A stretch of 47,573 bases of DNA, from NCBI GenBank assembly GCA_022446985.1, contig JAKVBD010000040.1:1-47573 (forward strand), written 5' to 3'. This stretch comes from Lentisphaerales bacterium (GTDB taxonomy: Bacteria; Verrucomicrobiota; Lentisphaeria; Lentisphaerales; Lentisphaeraceae). The notes beneath the pieces are model-generated. The model did not search any database. It was not told the DNA's origin and saw only the letters and a list, made by a program, of their open reading frames with translations. Position numbers and translations under genes: made by a program. Within the stretch, counting starts at the first letter, position 1. Each line of letters starts with the position of its first letter. Of the stretch, positions 35,807-44,240 are shown in pieces.

Positions 35807-38299
35807 TTAATTTTCCATAAAAAGTTTACTGGTGATTAATTCTTTGATCAGGCTCTTGAGCCTGTAACCATCCTGCTTGGTATATTTTAAAATTTGCTCG
35901 GCAGTGCTGAGGTCGATAAATTCCAGCGGTTTTCCGCTAGAGAAATAGACCAGTTCATTCAGGATGTTTTTGGCTATTTTTTTAGGGTCTTTACTGACGA
36001 TTTGTTTAAATTCATTGATGTTCGTAAAGGTCTGCTCTGAGACGATAGAGCTGGAGTCGACAGCATAGCTTTGGTAGTAGGTGAAAAGCTTGCCATTCCT
36101 CGCCATGCCACTGGTTTTATTACTGCCTTTTTCGAGGCTGCGGTAGTTCTCCCTGAAAGCTCCCATGACATCGAAACTTTCCAAAGCAAAGCCAGGAGGA
36201 TCAATAGTCTTGTGGCAGCTGCGGCAACTTTTGTTCTCCATATGTGCACTGAGGATATCTTTGATCGTACTTAGGCCTCTTATATCCGATTCAGCAGAGG
36301 GCAAATTCGGTGGTGGCGGCGAGATGTGAACGCCAAGAATTTTTTCATTGATCCAAACGCCTCTGAGAATCGGTGAGGTCGTAGTACCGTCGGCGGTGAG
36401 TTTTAAAATAGCGGCCTGAGTTAGCAGTCCACCGCGCAGTGATGTTTTAGGAAGATCAACTATTTGAAAGTCAACGGCATGGACTCCTTGAATGCCGTAG
36501 TGTTTAGCTAATTCTTCATTGACTATGGCGAAATCAGCCGTCACCAAGTTAGCCACAGGCAGGTTGTTTTGAATAAGGTGTTTTAGGAAGAGTTGAGTTT
36601 CAGTTACGGCACTGTCGATCAGGTATTCACGGCCCCGATATTCCGGGTACAGTCTAAAATCAGGGATGGTATCGCTGACTTTGTCTAACTCCAGCCAGTT
36701 GTTGCTGAACTCAGTGATGAAGCGGTCAAATTTCTTGTCGGCAATCATCCTTTCGGCCTGTTGCGCTAAAATTTCTTTAGACAGGTATTTATGTTTTTGG
36801 GCCAGCTCAAAGAGCTCATGGTCTGGAGGCGAATTCCACAGGAAGTAGGAAAGTCTATTGATCATTTGCCATGAATTAAGTTTGCCTTTAGTTGTTTCAA
36901 GAAAGAGAAAGGCCGGAGATGAAAGAGCTGTTTCTAATGTTGAAATAGCAGCCATTCGGATATCTTTGGTACGTGTAAAGTGAGTCTTAAAAAAGTTTAA
37001 GTAGAATGAGTTTTCTTCTATTTTTAATGGTCTTCTAAAGAGTCGGCCTAAGTTGTGGAGAAGTTGTGTCTCCGCCTCAGTAGCATTTGTCTCATCTGTG
37101 GGAAGTATGCTTATTTTATCTGCTGGATTCTGAGACTGAGAAGCCCAGCTTATTTCAAAGCTGCCGAAGGCGACTCCGGGGAAGCCTTCTTTCATAGTTT
37201 TGGCGAGGACGAGCGGCACGGGATTTTCCGGTATGGGCAGGTTAACACAGTTGAAAATGATTTGCTCACCTCTGTTTAACCAGAATTCCGCCGTGACCGT
37301 GTTGGTCTTGCCCTTGTAGACTTTGACAGTCTTAAGCAGACGGTAGTTATCGTTTTTATCCTGAGTCAGGATAGTGACAGTTTCATCTTTCAGCCCGGGA
37401 GCGACTTTTTTGATGAGACCAGAAGAGCCTTTGTTGTAGTTGTTGTCAGTGCGCAGGACATTATAAGCTTTAAAGGAAAGCTTGTAAGTGCCGGATTTCT
37501 TTGCTTTAAAAGTTGGGACTGTTGCGTTATAAAGGCGGCAATTGGCTCGGAAGACGGCGACGTCATATTCCTTTTTAGGAAGAGTGTACTTATTCCTGTT
37601 TTCATATTTTATCTTGGCTACTTGCTGATCAATCAAAGGGGCAGTCCAGCCTTTGATAAGCGAAATACCATTAATGAGCGGTACGATCTTTTTCTGCTGA
37701 GTGGCCTGGGCGATGGAGATTTTTTGCGTGGCTACTTTTTTACCTGAGCCTCTTTGCCAATTGGCCGTGTCATTTAAGAGCTTACTGGCTGTGGAGAGTA
37801 GGGATTTAATCAATAAAGGCGAAAGACCGAGAGCTTCGGCAGATTTTGAGTAACCTTTGAATTCCGGATCGTTGGGGATTGCCGGAAAGGTGATGGACTC
37901 GTGTTTCCCAAAGTAGTCTTTAAGAGTATTTTCAATTTCACTTTTGTTGAGGCGTCTGGTTTCGACGCGGCCATACTCACTGCGCCGGCTTTTATCTTGA
38001 GTCAGTATGTGTTGGCTCAGTTCAAGAAGAAAACGATCCGGATTCAGGACTTTCTTTTTCTTCTTTTTGGGGGGAGGCATTTTGCCGGAATCAACCTGAT
38101 CGTAAATTTTCGCGAGCAGTTGATTGTTATATTTAGAAGGATCGTGAAGATCGAGGTTTTCGAGGTTAAGGTTGCCTTCCATCATTTCGGCATCGTGACA
38201 ATCGATACAATTATCTTTGATAAAGGGGATGATAGCTTTGAACTCTTGTGCAGTTGAGCAGAGCTGGAATATTAAGAAAATAAATATTGATAGACGCAT
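35807..38299 (-). CDS. Secreted DUF1592/DUF1588/DUF1585-family protein with two CxxCH heme sites
   Basis: An 830-residue exported protein (signal MRLSIFIFLIFQLCSTA). The first CxxCH (Cys31, Cys34, His35) belongs to the planctomycete cytochrome c-like PSCyt domain. A DUF1587-like part follows (RRLNKSEIENTLKDYFGK), then a carbohydrate-binding-like insertion of beta strands (residues about 205-385). The DUF1595/DUF1592 part (PAFLFLETTKGKLNSWQMINRLSYFLWNSPPDHELF) and the DUF1588 part with the second CxxCH (Cys692, Cys695, His696, in CRSCHKTIDPPGF) come next, then DUF1585. It likely carries electrons or oxidises a polymer outside the cell. It is coupled to the DUF1552 gene. Confidence 0.93.
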   Translation of the reverse strand: MRLSIFIFLIFQLCSTAQEFKAIIPFIKDNCIDCHDAEMMEGNLNLENLDLHDPSKYNNQLLAKIYDQVDSGKMPPPKKKKKKVLNPDRFLLELSQHILTQDKSRRSEYGRVETRRLNKSEIENTLKDYFGKHESITFPAIPNDPEFKGYSKSAEALGLSPLLIKSLLSTASKLLNDTANWQRGSGKKVATQKISIAQATQQKKIVPLINGISLIKGWTAPLIDQQVAKIKYENRNKYTLPKKEYDVAVFRANCRLYNATVPTFKAKKSGTYKLSFKAYNVLRTDNNYNKGSSGLIKKVAPGLKDETVTILTQDKNDNYRLLKTVKVYKGKTNTVTAEFWLNRGEQIIFNCVNLPIPENPVPLVLAKTMKEGFPGVAFGSFEISWASQSQNPADKISILPTDETNATEAETQLLHNLGRLFRRPLKIEENSFYLNFFKTHFTRTKDIRMAAISTLETALSSPAFLFLETTKGKLNSWQMINRLSYFLWNSPPDHELFELAQKHKYLSKEILAQQAERMIADKKFDRFITEFSNNWLELDKVSDTIPDFRLYPEYRGREYLIDSAVTETQLFLKHLIQNNLPVANLVTADFAIVNEELAKHYGIQGVHAVDFQIVDLPKTSLRGGLLTQAAILKLTADGTTTSPILRGVWINEKILGVHISPPPPNLPSAESDIRGLSTIKDILSAHMENKSCRSCHKTIDPPGFALESFDVMGAFRENYRSLEKGSNKTSGMARNGKLFTYYQSYAVDSSSIVSEQTFTNINEFKQIVSKDPKKIAKNILNELVYFSSGKPLEFIDLSTAEQILKYTKQDGYRLKSLIKELITSKLFMEN

Positions 38300-38337
38300 T
38301 TTTTAGTTGATTTCTCTCTAGAGATTAAGGTCGGTAT

Positions 38338-39033
38338 TTACCAGGCTATGAGGCTTTCAAGGTAGCCGTACTGAAAGCCGAAGTTGATTAAGTTGGAGCG
38401 CGTGCTGGACTGCACATGGCCATCGGCAAAGAGGCTGTTAGCGCGATTCAGGTGCCTGAGGTGAGGGCCCGAATTCGTGGTGTTATAACTAAGGATGTGA
38501 TTCGATTGAGTCCTCTCAGTGCTTCCTTCGGCATTAACAGAATCAGCTATGATGAGAAACTCAGAGGGTACGTCAATTTGGCGGTAATCTATGTGGATAA
38601 TAGAATCATCATCGTTGCTTGGATCGCTGTCTTCATCAGCAGTGATTTGGATTGCATCACTATCGTTAAAATTGTTTGTCCGGCAGCGCTTGTTAATACC
38701 AAAACTTCTGGCTGTTTCAGCGACATTATTGCTGAAAGGAGCAAAAGTAGGGCATTTAAAAACAGTATATCCAGTAAAATATTCTAAGGCGAGAAGCTGT
38801 CCAGCCCAGTATTTTTGGTAGGTGGCAGGAGCTGTCTCGTCGTGAACATAGATTTTGCTATTGTAGTCTTTGGCATAAGAGACAAAGGCAATGCCACACT
38901 GTTTCTGGTTGCTCATGCAGACGCTTTGCATGGCTCTTTCTCTACTTTTTTGCAAAGTTGGCAGAAGTAAGGTTATCAGTATACCTATTGTGGCAATGAC
39001 TATGATTAGTTCTAAGAGTGTAAATTTTTTCAT
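38338..39033 (-). CDS. Prepilin-like protein with H-x9-DG motif (paralogue 3)
   Basis: A 231-residue paralogue of the two prepilin-like genes at 33-34 kb. I place the start at ATG 39033, giving MKKFTLLELIIVIATIGILI, rather than an upstream codon that would add 14 unlikely residues. The H-x9-DG motif is HLNRANSLFADGHV, and the C-terminal tail GFQYGYLESLIAW ends in Trp like the other copies. The middle holds an acidic insertion (ITADEDSDPSNDDDSI) absent from the others. No clear ribosome-binding site is visible. It lies between the sulfatase-esterase gene and the DUF1592 gene, on the same strand. Confidence 0.9.
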   Translation of the reverse strand: MKKFTLLELIIVIATIGILITLLLPTLQKSRERAMQSVCMSNQKQCGIAFVSYAKDYNSKIYVHDETAPATYQKYWAGQLLALEYFTGYTVFKCPTFAPFSNNVAETARSFGINKRCRTNNFNDSDAIQITADEDSDPSNDDDSIIHIDYRQIDVPSEFLIIADSVNAEGSTERTQSNHILSYNTTNSGPHLRHLNRANSLFADGHVQSSTRSNLINFGFQYGYLESLIAW

Positions 39034-39073
39034 AATGATAGTTTTAAGATTTATAAAGTTGTATTGTTTGGGC

Positions 39074-39098
39074 ACAAGCCAATCAAAGATTGGCTTGT
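39074..39098 (-). terminator. Hairpin between the sulfatase-esterase and prepilin genes
   Basis: A perfect 11-bp stem (ACAAGCCAATC / GATTGGCTTGT) with an AAA loop lies 10 bases after the sulfatase stop. No T-run follows on the minus strand, so it may slow or protect transcripts rather than end them. Confidence 0.5.
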
Positions 39099-39107
39099 AG
39101 TGGAAGC

Positions 39108-41339
39108 TTATTTCATATCTAAGTGAATTTTCAGAAAGTTAACCGAACTGCGAACGGCTTCGTTGAGCCAGCTTTGTTTCTGTGAAAATCCGTGCGGAGC
39201 ATCGTAGACCATTCGGTAGTTGGAAATGATTCCCAGGTCATCCATTTTACCGCGAAAGGCGATGGCCTTGGTATCGTCGTTATCTTCTTCACCGCTGATG
39301 AAAAACATCGGTGGATCATTTTTATTCAGATAGGTAATTGGCGAAGCAGCACTGTACATCTTCGGGTGAGTCTGGTAGGAGCCACCTAGTAGTTTCTGAT
39401 ATAGACCTTTTGTTTGTTTGGATAGTTCGATGATGCGCGGCGACAGAAAATTTGTTTGAGCGGCCATCGGGACGACTGCCTGAATGCGGCTGCTGAATTC
39501 CTGATTGCCGCCATTGCCTTCAAGTTCTTTAACATCGGCTGACGTTCCCAGCAATGCTGCGAGGTGGCCACCGGCTGACGTTCCCATGGCGGCAATTTTG
39601 TCGGGATCTATTTTGTACTTTTTAGCATTGGCTCTCAACCAGCGGACGGCAGCTTTACAGTCATGGATGTTTGCTGGAAATTTTGCTTCACCTGTTAAAC
39701 GGTAATTGATCGCGACAGCAACGAAACCATTTTTGGCGTACTGTGCGGCCCACTTCATAGCGAACCAACTTTTACCTTTGGCCCAGCCACCACCGTGGAG
39801 ACAGATAATGGCCGGTAATTTACCAGAGATGTGTTTAGGTCGGTACATGTCAAGAGTCATGACTCTATCGCCATACTGAGCATAAGGAATTTCTTTTCTT
39901 ATGTCGAGTTGAGTCAGAAGTTTAGGGTCGGCGATAGCTTTGGTTTCTAAGTCGAGAACCTTGGTTGTTTCTTTGCCGGCAGGGCGGGCATACTCGCGCA
40001 GTTCATTTTGAAACATAACGGCCATACCACGCAGTTTTCTAAGTTGAAATTTGTCTCTAATGATTTTGCTTTCACCAGGATCTTTTTCGAGATCGTAAAG
40101 CTGTAGTGTCGGGTTGAGGTAGAGTTTGTATTTACCAGAACGAACAGCAGCGAGAGCACCGTGACTGCCATGGTAGAAAAAGGCATTTTGATATTCTTCG
40201 CGATTGAAGTATTCCTGCCACTCATGCGGTTGATCCCACTCTCTGACGTTGATGATATCTGAGTTTAAAGACTGGTGTTTTTGGATTCCAGAAATTTTAT
40301 CGCATTCACCTTTCCAAAGTGGGGCAAGATCACGGCCGTCGATGGCGTTGTCTTTTGGCACTTCAATCCCAGCGAAGGTTGCCAGAGTAGGAAGTAGGTC
40401 CATAGCGAAAGTAATTTCGCCGGAAGTTTGTGGTTTGATACCGACACCAGGACCCCAGACAATACAAGGAACGCGAAGACCGCCTTCATAGGTAGTAATT
40501 TTTCCACCTCTAATAGGCTGTTGTTTATTTCTTCCTGGACGACGTCCGTTATCAGTGGTGTAGATGACTATAGTATTTTGATCGAGTTTTTCCTCTTTTA
40601 GACAGTTGATAATACGGCCAACGTTGTGATCCATTTCCTGGATAGCATCGCCATATTCACCCCAGTTTGAACGGCCTTTAAATTTTTCACTGACGCCAAG
40701 CGGTACGTGCAGCATGGTGTGCGGCAGGTAAATAAAGAAAGGGTCTTTTTTGTTTTTCTTAATGAAGTCAATGGTCTCATCGGTATACAGCTCTGTCAGT
40801 TCAGCAGGATCTGCCGGTCTTTTGACGACATCCATATTTCGCATGATCGGTACACCGCCTTCTTTTTCATAGTAGAGAACTTCAACAGGGTCGAGGTTGT
40901 GCATAAGGCCAAAGTAATGGTCGAAACCCTGTTGTAACGGTCTGAAAGATTCATAATCGCCAAGGTGCCATTTACCGATACAGGCAGTTTTGTAGCCGTA
41001 AGCATGGAATAGTTCGGCCATAGTTCTTTCATCTTGGTGTAGACCGATTTTGGAATCGGCGCGCTGAACCCAGGTTTCGAGTCCAACTCGGCGTGGATAC
41101 GAGCCTGTCAGTAGACCGGCACGGGAAGGACTGCAGATAGGAGCAGCAGCATAGTAATCTGTGAAGCGAATGCCTTCGGCTGCCATTTGATCAATATTCT
41201 TAGTATTGACTTCGGTAGCTCCATAAGAGCTCAGGTCATAGTAACCCTGATCATCGACAAGAATGACGATGACATTTGGCCGTTCAGCCCAAAGATTGCA
41301 GTTAATTAAAAATAGTAGAATTACTAAAATGTTTCTCAT
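39108..41339 (-). CDS. Bifunctional sulfatase / alpha-beta hydrolase (esterase) fusion, secreted
   Basis: A 743-residue two-domain exported enzyme. Residues 1-460 are a type I sulfatase: signal MRNILVILLFLINCNLWA, metal ligands in ILVDDQGYYD, and formylglycine site C69 in CSPSR, followed by GLLTGSYPRRVGL. TTDNGRRPGRNKQQPIRGGK gives the later active-site segment. Residues about 480-743 are an alpha/beta hydrolase of the BD-FAE esterase type: oxyanion HGGGW, nucleophile Ser588 in GTSAGGHLA, and GEEDNDDTKA and APHGF supplying the acid and base. It would remove both sulfate and ester (such as acetyl or feruloyl) groups from the same sugar polymer. It probably starts its own transcript, 71 bases after the shared upstream motif. 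Confidence 0.95.
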   Translation of the reverse strand: MRNILVILLFLINCNLWAERPNVIVILVDDQGYYDLSSYGATEVNTKNIDQMAAEGIRFTDYYAAAPICSPSRAGLLTGSYPRRVGLETWVQRADSKIGLHQDERTMAELFHAYGYKTACIGKWHLGDYESFRPLQQGFDHYFGLMHNLDPVEVLYYEKEGGVPIMRNMDVVKRPADPAELTELYTDETIDFIKKNKKDPFFIYLPHTMLHVPLGVSEKFKGRSNWGEYGDAIQEMDHNVGRIINCLKEEKLDQNTIVIYTTDNGRRPGRNKQQPIRGGKITTYEGGLRVPCIVWGPGVGIKPQTSGEITFAMDLLPTLATFAGIEVPKDNAIDGRDLAPLWKGECDKISGIQKHQSLNSDIINVREWDQPHEWQEYFNREEYQNAFFYHGSHGALAAVRSGKYKLYLNPTLQLYDLEKDPGESKIIRDKFQLRKLRGMAVMFQNELREYARPAGKETTKVLDLETKAIADPKLLTQLDIRKEIPYAQYGDRVMTLDMYRPKHISGKLPAIICLHGGGWAKGKSWFAMKWAAQYAKNGFVAVAINYRLTGEAKFPANIHDCKAAVRWLRANAKKYKIDPDKIAAMGTSAGGHLAALLGTSADVKELEGNGGNQEFSSRIQAVVPMAAQTNFLSPRIIELSKQTKGLYQKLLGGSYQTHPKMYSAASPITYLNKNDPPMFFISGEEDNDDTKAIAFRGKMDDLGIISNYRMVYDAPHGFSQKQSWLNEAVRSSVNFLKIHLDMK

Positions 41340-41410
41340 TCATAACACCTTTTTATTTTATCCATTATAAACATTCAGTACGTATAAAAGGAATAGTGAC
41401 CAAATAATAT

Positions 41411-41443
41411 AAATTGATACCCCTATTGTGATTTTATATCAAT
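41411..41443 (-). promoter_or_regulatory. Putative operator upstream of the sulfatase-esterase gene
   Basis: The block contains AAATTGATACCC (41411-41422), identical to the sequence before the other sulfatase gene. Here its ATTGATA core (41413-41419) forms an inverted repeat with TATCAAT (41437-41443), 17 bases apart. A dimeric regulator could bind such a site. Confidence 0.4.
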
Positions 41444-41586
41444 AGTTTTTCTGAGTTTTTATTTATTTTTACAGCTTGGTTGTTACTTTGTTTGAGCATG
41501 AATTATGCTCGTTTGAGCTTGTTTTTATATTTATGACCAAATAGTTAAATTTGTTTAAGCTTTGGTGGAGTCGATGAAATAAAACT

Positions 41587-42873
41587 TTAACTTTGCTCCA
41601 GAAGTTGAATAACTCCTTGAATTCCCATCCAGCAGGTCAGCAGTGAAAATAAGAAAATGGCCGTTAAGATCGCATTGGTCATTTTGCCATTGCGGTATTC
41701 TCCCATGACGCTTTTGCGATTGGCTAAAATCATGATGCACAAAACAGTCGCCGGTAGAATGATTGCGTTAAAAGCCTGGGTGATGATCATCACAAACACA
41801 GGTCGGGCATTAAACAAGGGAACAACCAGACCAAGCAGAGAAATGACAAAGACCATGAGGCGATACTTTGGCAAGGTCATATTTCGTTCTGATTGTTTGT
41901 AGTCGCAGAGTAACCAGGGCAGCATGAGGATATTCGGGAATTGCGAAGAAACTCCGGCAGCGATTATGCCTACTGCAAAAACAGATGCCGCCAAAGGTCC
42001 GGCCAGTGGTTCGAGAAGGCCAATCATTTGTGAGGCGTGATCGAGACCAATGCCTTCTTTGTAAAGAGTGGCCGCTGCGGCTGCCATAATGGAGCCGCTG
42101 ATAACGAACATCATGGCTGTTGAAAACAGGGCATCATTTCTTTGCTGCTTAAAATCCTGAATGCTCCAGCCGGCTTCTTTAACCAGTGTTGTACGGATAA
42201 TGAAGAGTCCGGAAAAAACAGTGGTTCCCACCATTGAAGCGATGACCAGAAAAGGGCTTTTGCCGGAACCTTCCGGCACAGCCGGAATTTTTGGGACAAG
42301 GCCTTTAATAATATCTGTAGGATGGGGCATCATGATGAAAAAGTTGAGTATGAAACAAGCAACCATGAGGGCGACGACAACGGCTAAGCTGCGTTCGAAG
42401 AATTGGGTGTTGCCTTTCCAGAAAATGAAGTAAACCAATGAAAGGAAAAAGGCAGCCCAGTAAATGGGGGCGATACCACCATTGATGAAACCTTTCGACC
42501 ATTCGTAGCTGATCTCAGCGACTATACCCATAACTCCCATAACACTGCCGCTGACGCCAACAGTTAGAGCGACTATGAAGAATATGCCAACGGCGGGATG
42601 TAGGTGCTTTTTGAAGGCTTGCAGGGCCGTTTCTCCTGTGACAAGTGTGAATTTGCCGTAGAGAGTGATCATGAAAAATGTTGCCATACAGGAGGCGGCA
42701 ATTGTCCACAAAAGTGACATGCCGTAGGTAGCGCCGGCTTTGGCCATAGCGGTCACACTGCCGGTGCCGATGTTAAAGCCAAGCAGGAAGATTCCTGGTA
42801 GAAAAAGAGCCGCCGTTGTGATGATTTTATTCATTAACGATGGCTTGGGGACTTGTTCGGGAACGTGATTCAT
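41587..42873 (-). CDS. Nramp-fold membrane transporter lacking the canonical metal-binding motifs
   Basis: A 428-residue polytopic protein with about 11 membrane helices, aligning with Nramp/MntH over its length. TM1 of true Nramp proteins has DPGN; here the same place, before KAGATYGMSLLW, reads GTGS. TM6 should have MPH; here GTTVFSGLFIIRTTLV has FSG. Asp, Asn, Met and His ligands for Mn or Fe are thus absent, so a different substrate is likely. Relatives of this kind in PVC bacteria are annotated as divalent metal transporters by fold alone. It is the last gene of the operon; its ATG overlaps the sulfatase stop by four bases, suggesting that it works with that sulfatase or its product. Confidence 0.88.
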   Translation of the reverse strand: MNHVPEQVPKPSLMNKIITTAALFLPGIFLLGFNIGTGSVTAMAKAGATYGMSLLWTIAASCMATFFMITLYGKFTLVTGETALQAFKKHLHPAVGIFFIVALTVGVSGSVMGVMGIVAEISYEWSKGFINGGIAPIYWAAFFLSLVYFIFWKGNTQFFERSLAVVVALMVACFILNFFIMMPHPTDIIKGLVPKIPAVPEGSGKSPFLVIASMVGTTVFSGLFIIRTTLVKEAGWSIQDFKQQRNDALFSTAMMFVISGSIMAAAAATLYKEGIGLDHASQMIGLLEPLAGPLAASVFAVGIIAAGVSSQFPNILMLPWLLCDYKQSERNMTLPKYRLMVFVISLLGLVVPLFNARPVFVMIITQAFNAIILPATVLCIMILANRKSVMGEYRNGKMTNAILTAIFLFSLLTCWMGIQGVIQLLEQS

Positions 42874-44240
42874 TGCCCATCCTCAGGTCTGCAAGCCTGG
42901 TATTCCCGGGCCAGTTTAAGAGTTCTTTCTTTCATCTTGGCGAAGATTTCTGGATAAGTGTCTTTCTTATTTTTTTGTTCGTAGGGATCCTGGCTGATAT
43001 TGAAGAGAAATTCCTCTTGATTATCGTTTTGGATATATTTCCACGGACCTTTGCGCAGAGCGTACCAGTTTTTGCCGGCAAAGGTGATGTGCCTGCCCAA
43101 TTCAAAGAACAATTCGCGATCAAGAATCTGCTGATTGCCGGTAAGAGTTTGCATGATGCTAACGCCGTCGGGTTTATAAGGCTGTAATTGTATACCTGCC
43201 ATCTCACAGAAAGTCGGGAAGAAATCGAGGGCGCTTATATTGGCAGTGACTTTAGTCCCGGCTTTAATTTTAGCTGGCCAGCGCATGAGGCAGGGAACGC
43301 GAATGCCACCTTCAAATAAACCGGCTTTTAGACCTCTTAGTGGCAAGTTACTACCGCCATATTTTGGGTCGCCGCCATGGTCAGTTACAAAGATTACCAG
43401 AGTGTTGTCTTTCTGGCTGCTTAGGTCCAGTGCTTCTAAAACGCGACCTATGCCGTCATCCATATTGACGACTTTGGCGGCGAATTTTCTTCTGGTAATG
43501 TCTTTTATACTGCTAACTCGTTCAAGAGCTTCCGGCGGAGGCTGCATGATATTTATGGCTTTTTTACTGCCGTCATCCCAGCCTTTGCCGTAGTGAGGGG
43601 CGTTGTAGGCAAGAAGCATGAAGAAGGGCTTCTTTTTCCTTTCTGGGCTTTTGATGTAGGCGACGGCATCGTCAGTGATAATGTCAGTCGCATAGCCCGA
43701 ACGGTCGACCAGCTTTTCGCCATCGTACCAATCCATTTCATTGCCATAACGCATGGTGTAGAAATCGACACAGCCACCGGTGTGGCCTTTGAAGGTTTCA
43801 AAACCATGTTGAGTTGGCAGGAATTGCTGATGGCCATGACCAAGGTGCCATTTGCCAATAAGAGCTGTTTCGTAATCGGCTTTTTGCAGAGCTGTCGCAA
43901 TGGTTGTTTCATGGCGACGAATGCCGCGTTTTTTATCTCCCAGGTACATGAGTGCTCCGGTCAATTCATCTTGTGAGCGACTTGGGTACTGACCAGTTAA
44001 AAAGGCAAAGCGCGATGGCGTACAAATCGATGAGGCGACGTAAAAGTTATCGAACTTGGCGCCTTCATGAGCCAGAGAGTCGATGTGGGGTGTTGGGATT
44101 TCGCTGCCGTAGCAACTGACGTCGTTTACACCCTGATCATCAGTTAAAATAAAGATGATGTTCGGTTTTTGTGAACTCCAGCTGAATGCCGTTAGAGAGA
44201 AGAGGAGTATCGCCAGGAGTTGCGACTTATCAGTATTCAT
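42870..44240 (-). CDS. Secreted type I sulfatase
   Basis: A 456-residue arylsulfatase-type enzyme. After an N-terminal signal (LLAILLFSLTAFSWS) come the metal ligands FILTDDQGVND and the formylglycine site C73 in CTPSR, then FAFLTGQYPSR. HLGHGHQQF and VTDHGGDPKYGGSNLPLRG complete the active site. It hydrolyses sulfate esters outside the cytoplasm; the natural substrate is unknown. The start overlaps the stop of the CoA-transferase gene by 11 bases, and its stop overlaps the Nramp-like gene, so it is firmly part of the operon. Confidence 0.94.
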   Translation of the reverse strand: MNTDKSQLLAILLFSLTAFSWSSQKPNIIFILTDDQGVNDVSCYGSEIPTPHIDSLAHEGAKFDNFYVASSICTPSRFAFLTGQYPSRSQDELTGALMYLGDKKRGIRRHETTIATALQKADYETALIGKWHLGHGHQQFLPTQHGFETFKGHTGGCVDFYTMRYGNEMDWYDGEKLVDRSGYATDIITDDAVAYIKSPERKKKPFFMLLAYNAPHYGKGWDDGSKKAINIMQPPPEALERVSSIKDITRRKFAAKVVNMDDGIGRVLEALDLSSQKDNTLVIFVTDHGGDPKYGGSNLPLRGLKAGLFEGGIRVPCLMRWPAKIKAGTKVTANISALDFFPTFCEMAGIQLQPYKPDGVSIMQTLTGNQQILDRELFFELGRHITFAGKNWYALRKGPWKYIQNDNQEEFLFNISQDPYEQKNKKDTYPEIFAKMKERTLKLAREYQACRPEDGQ

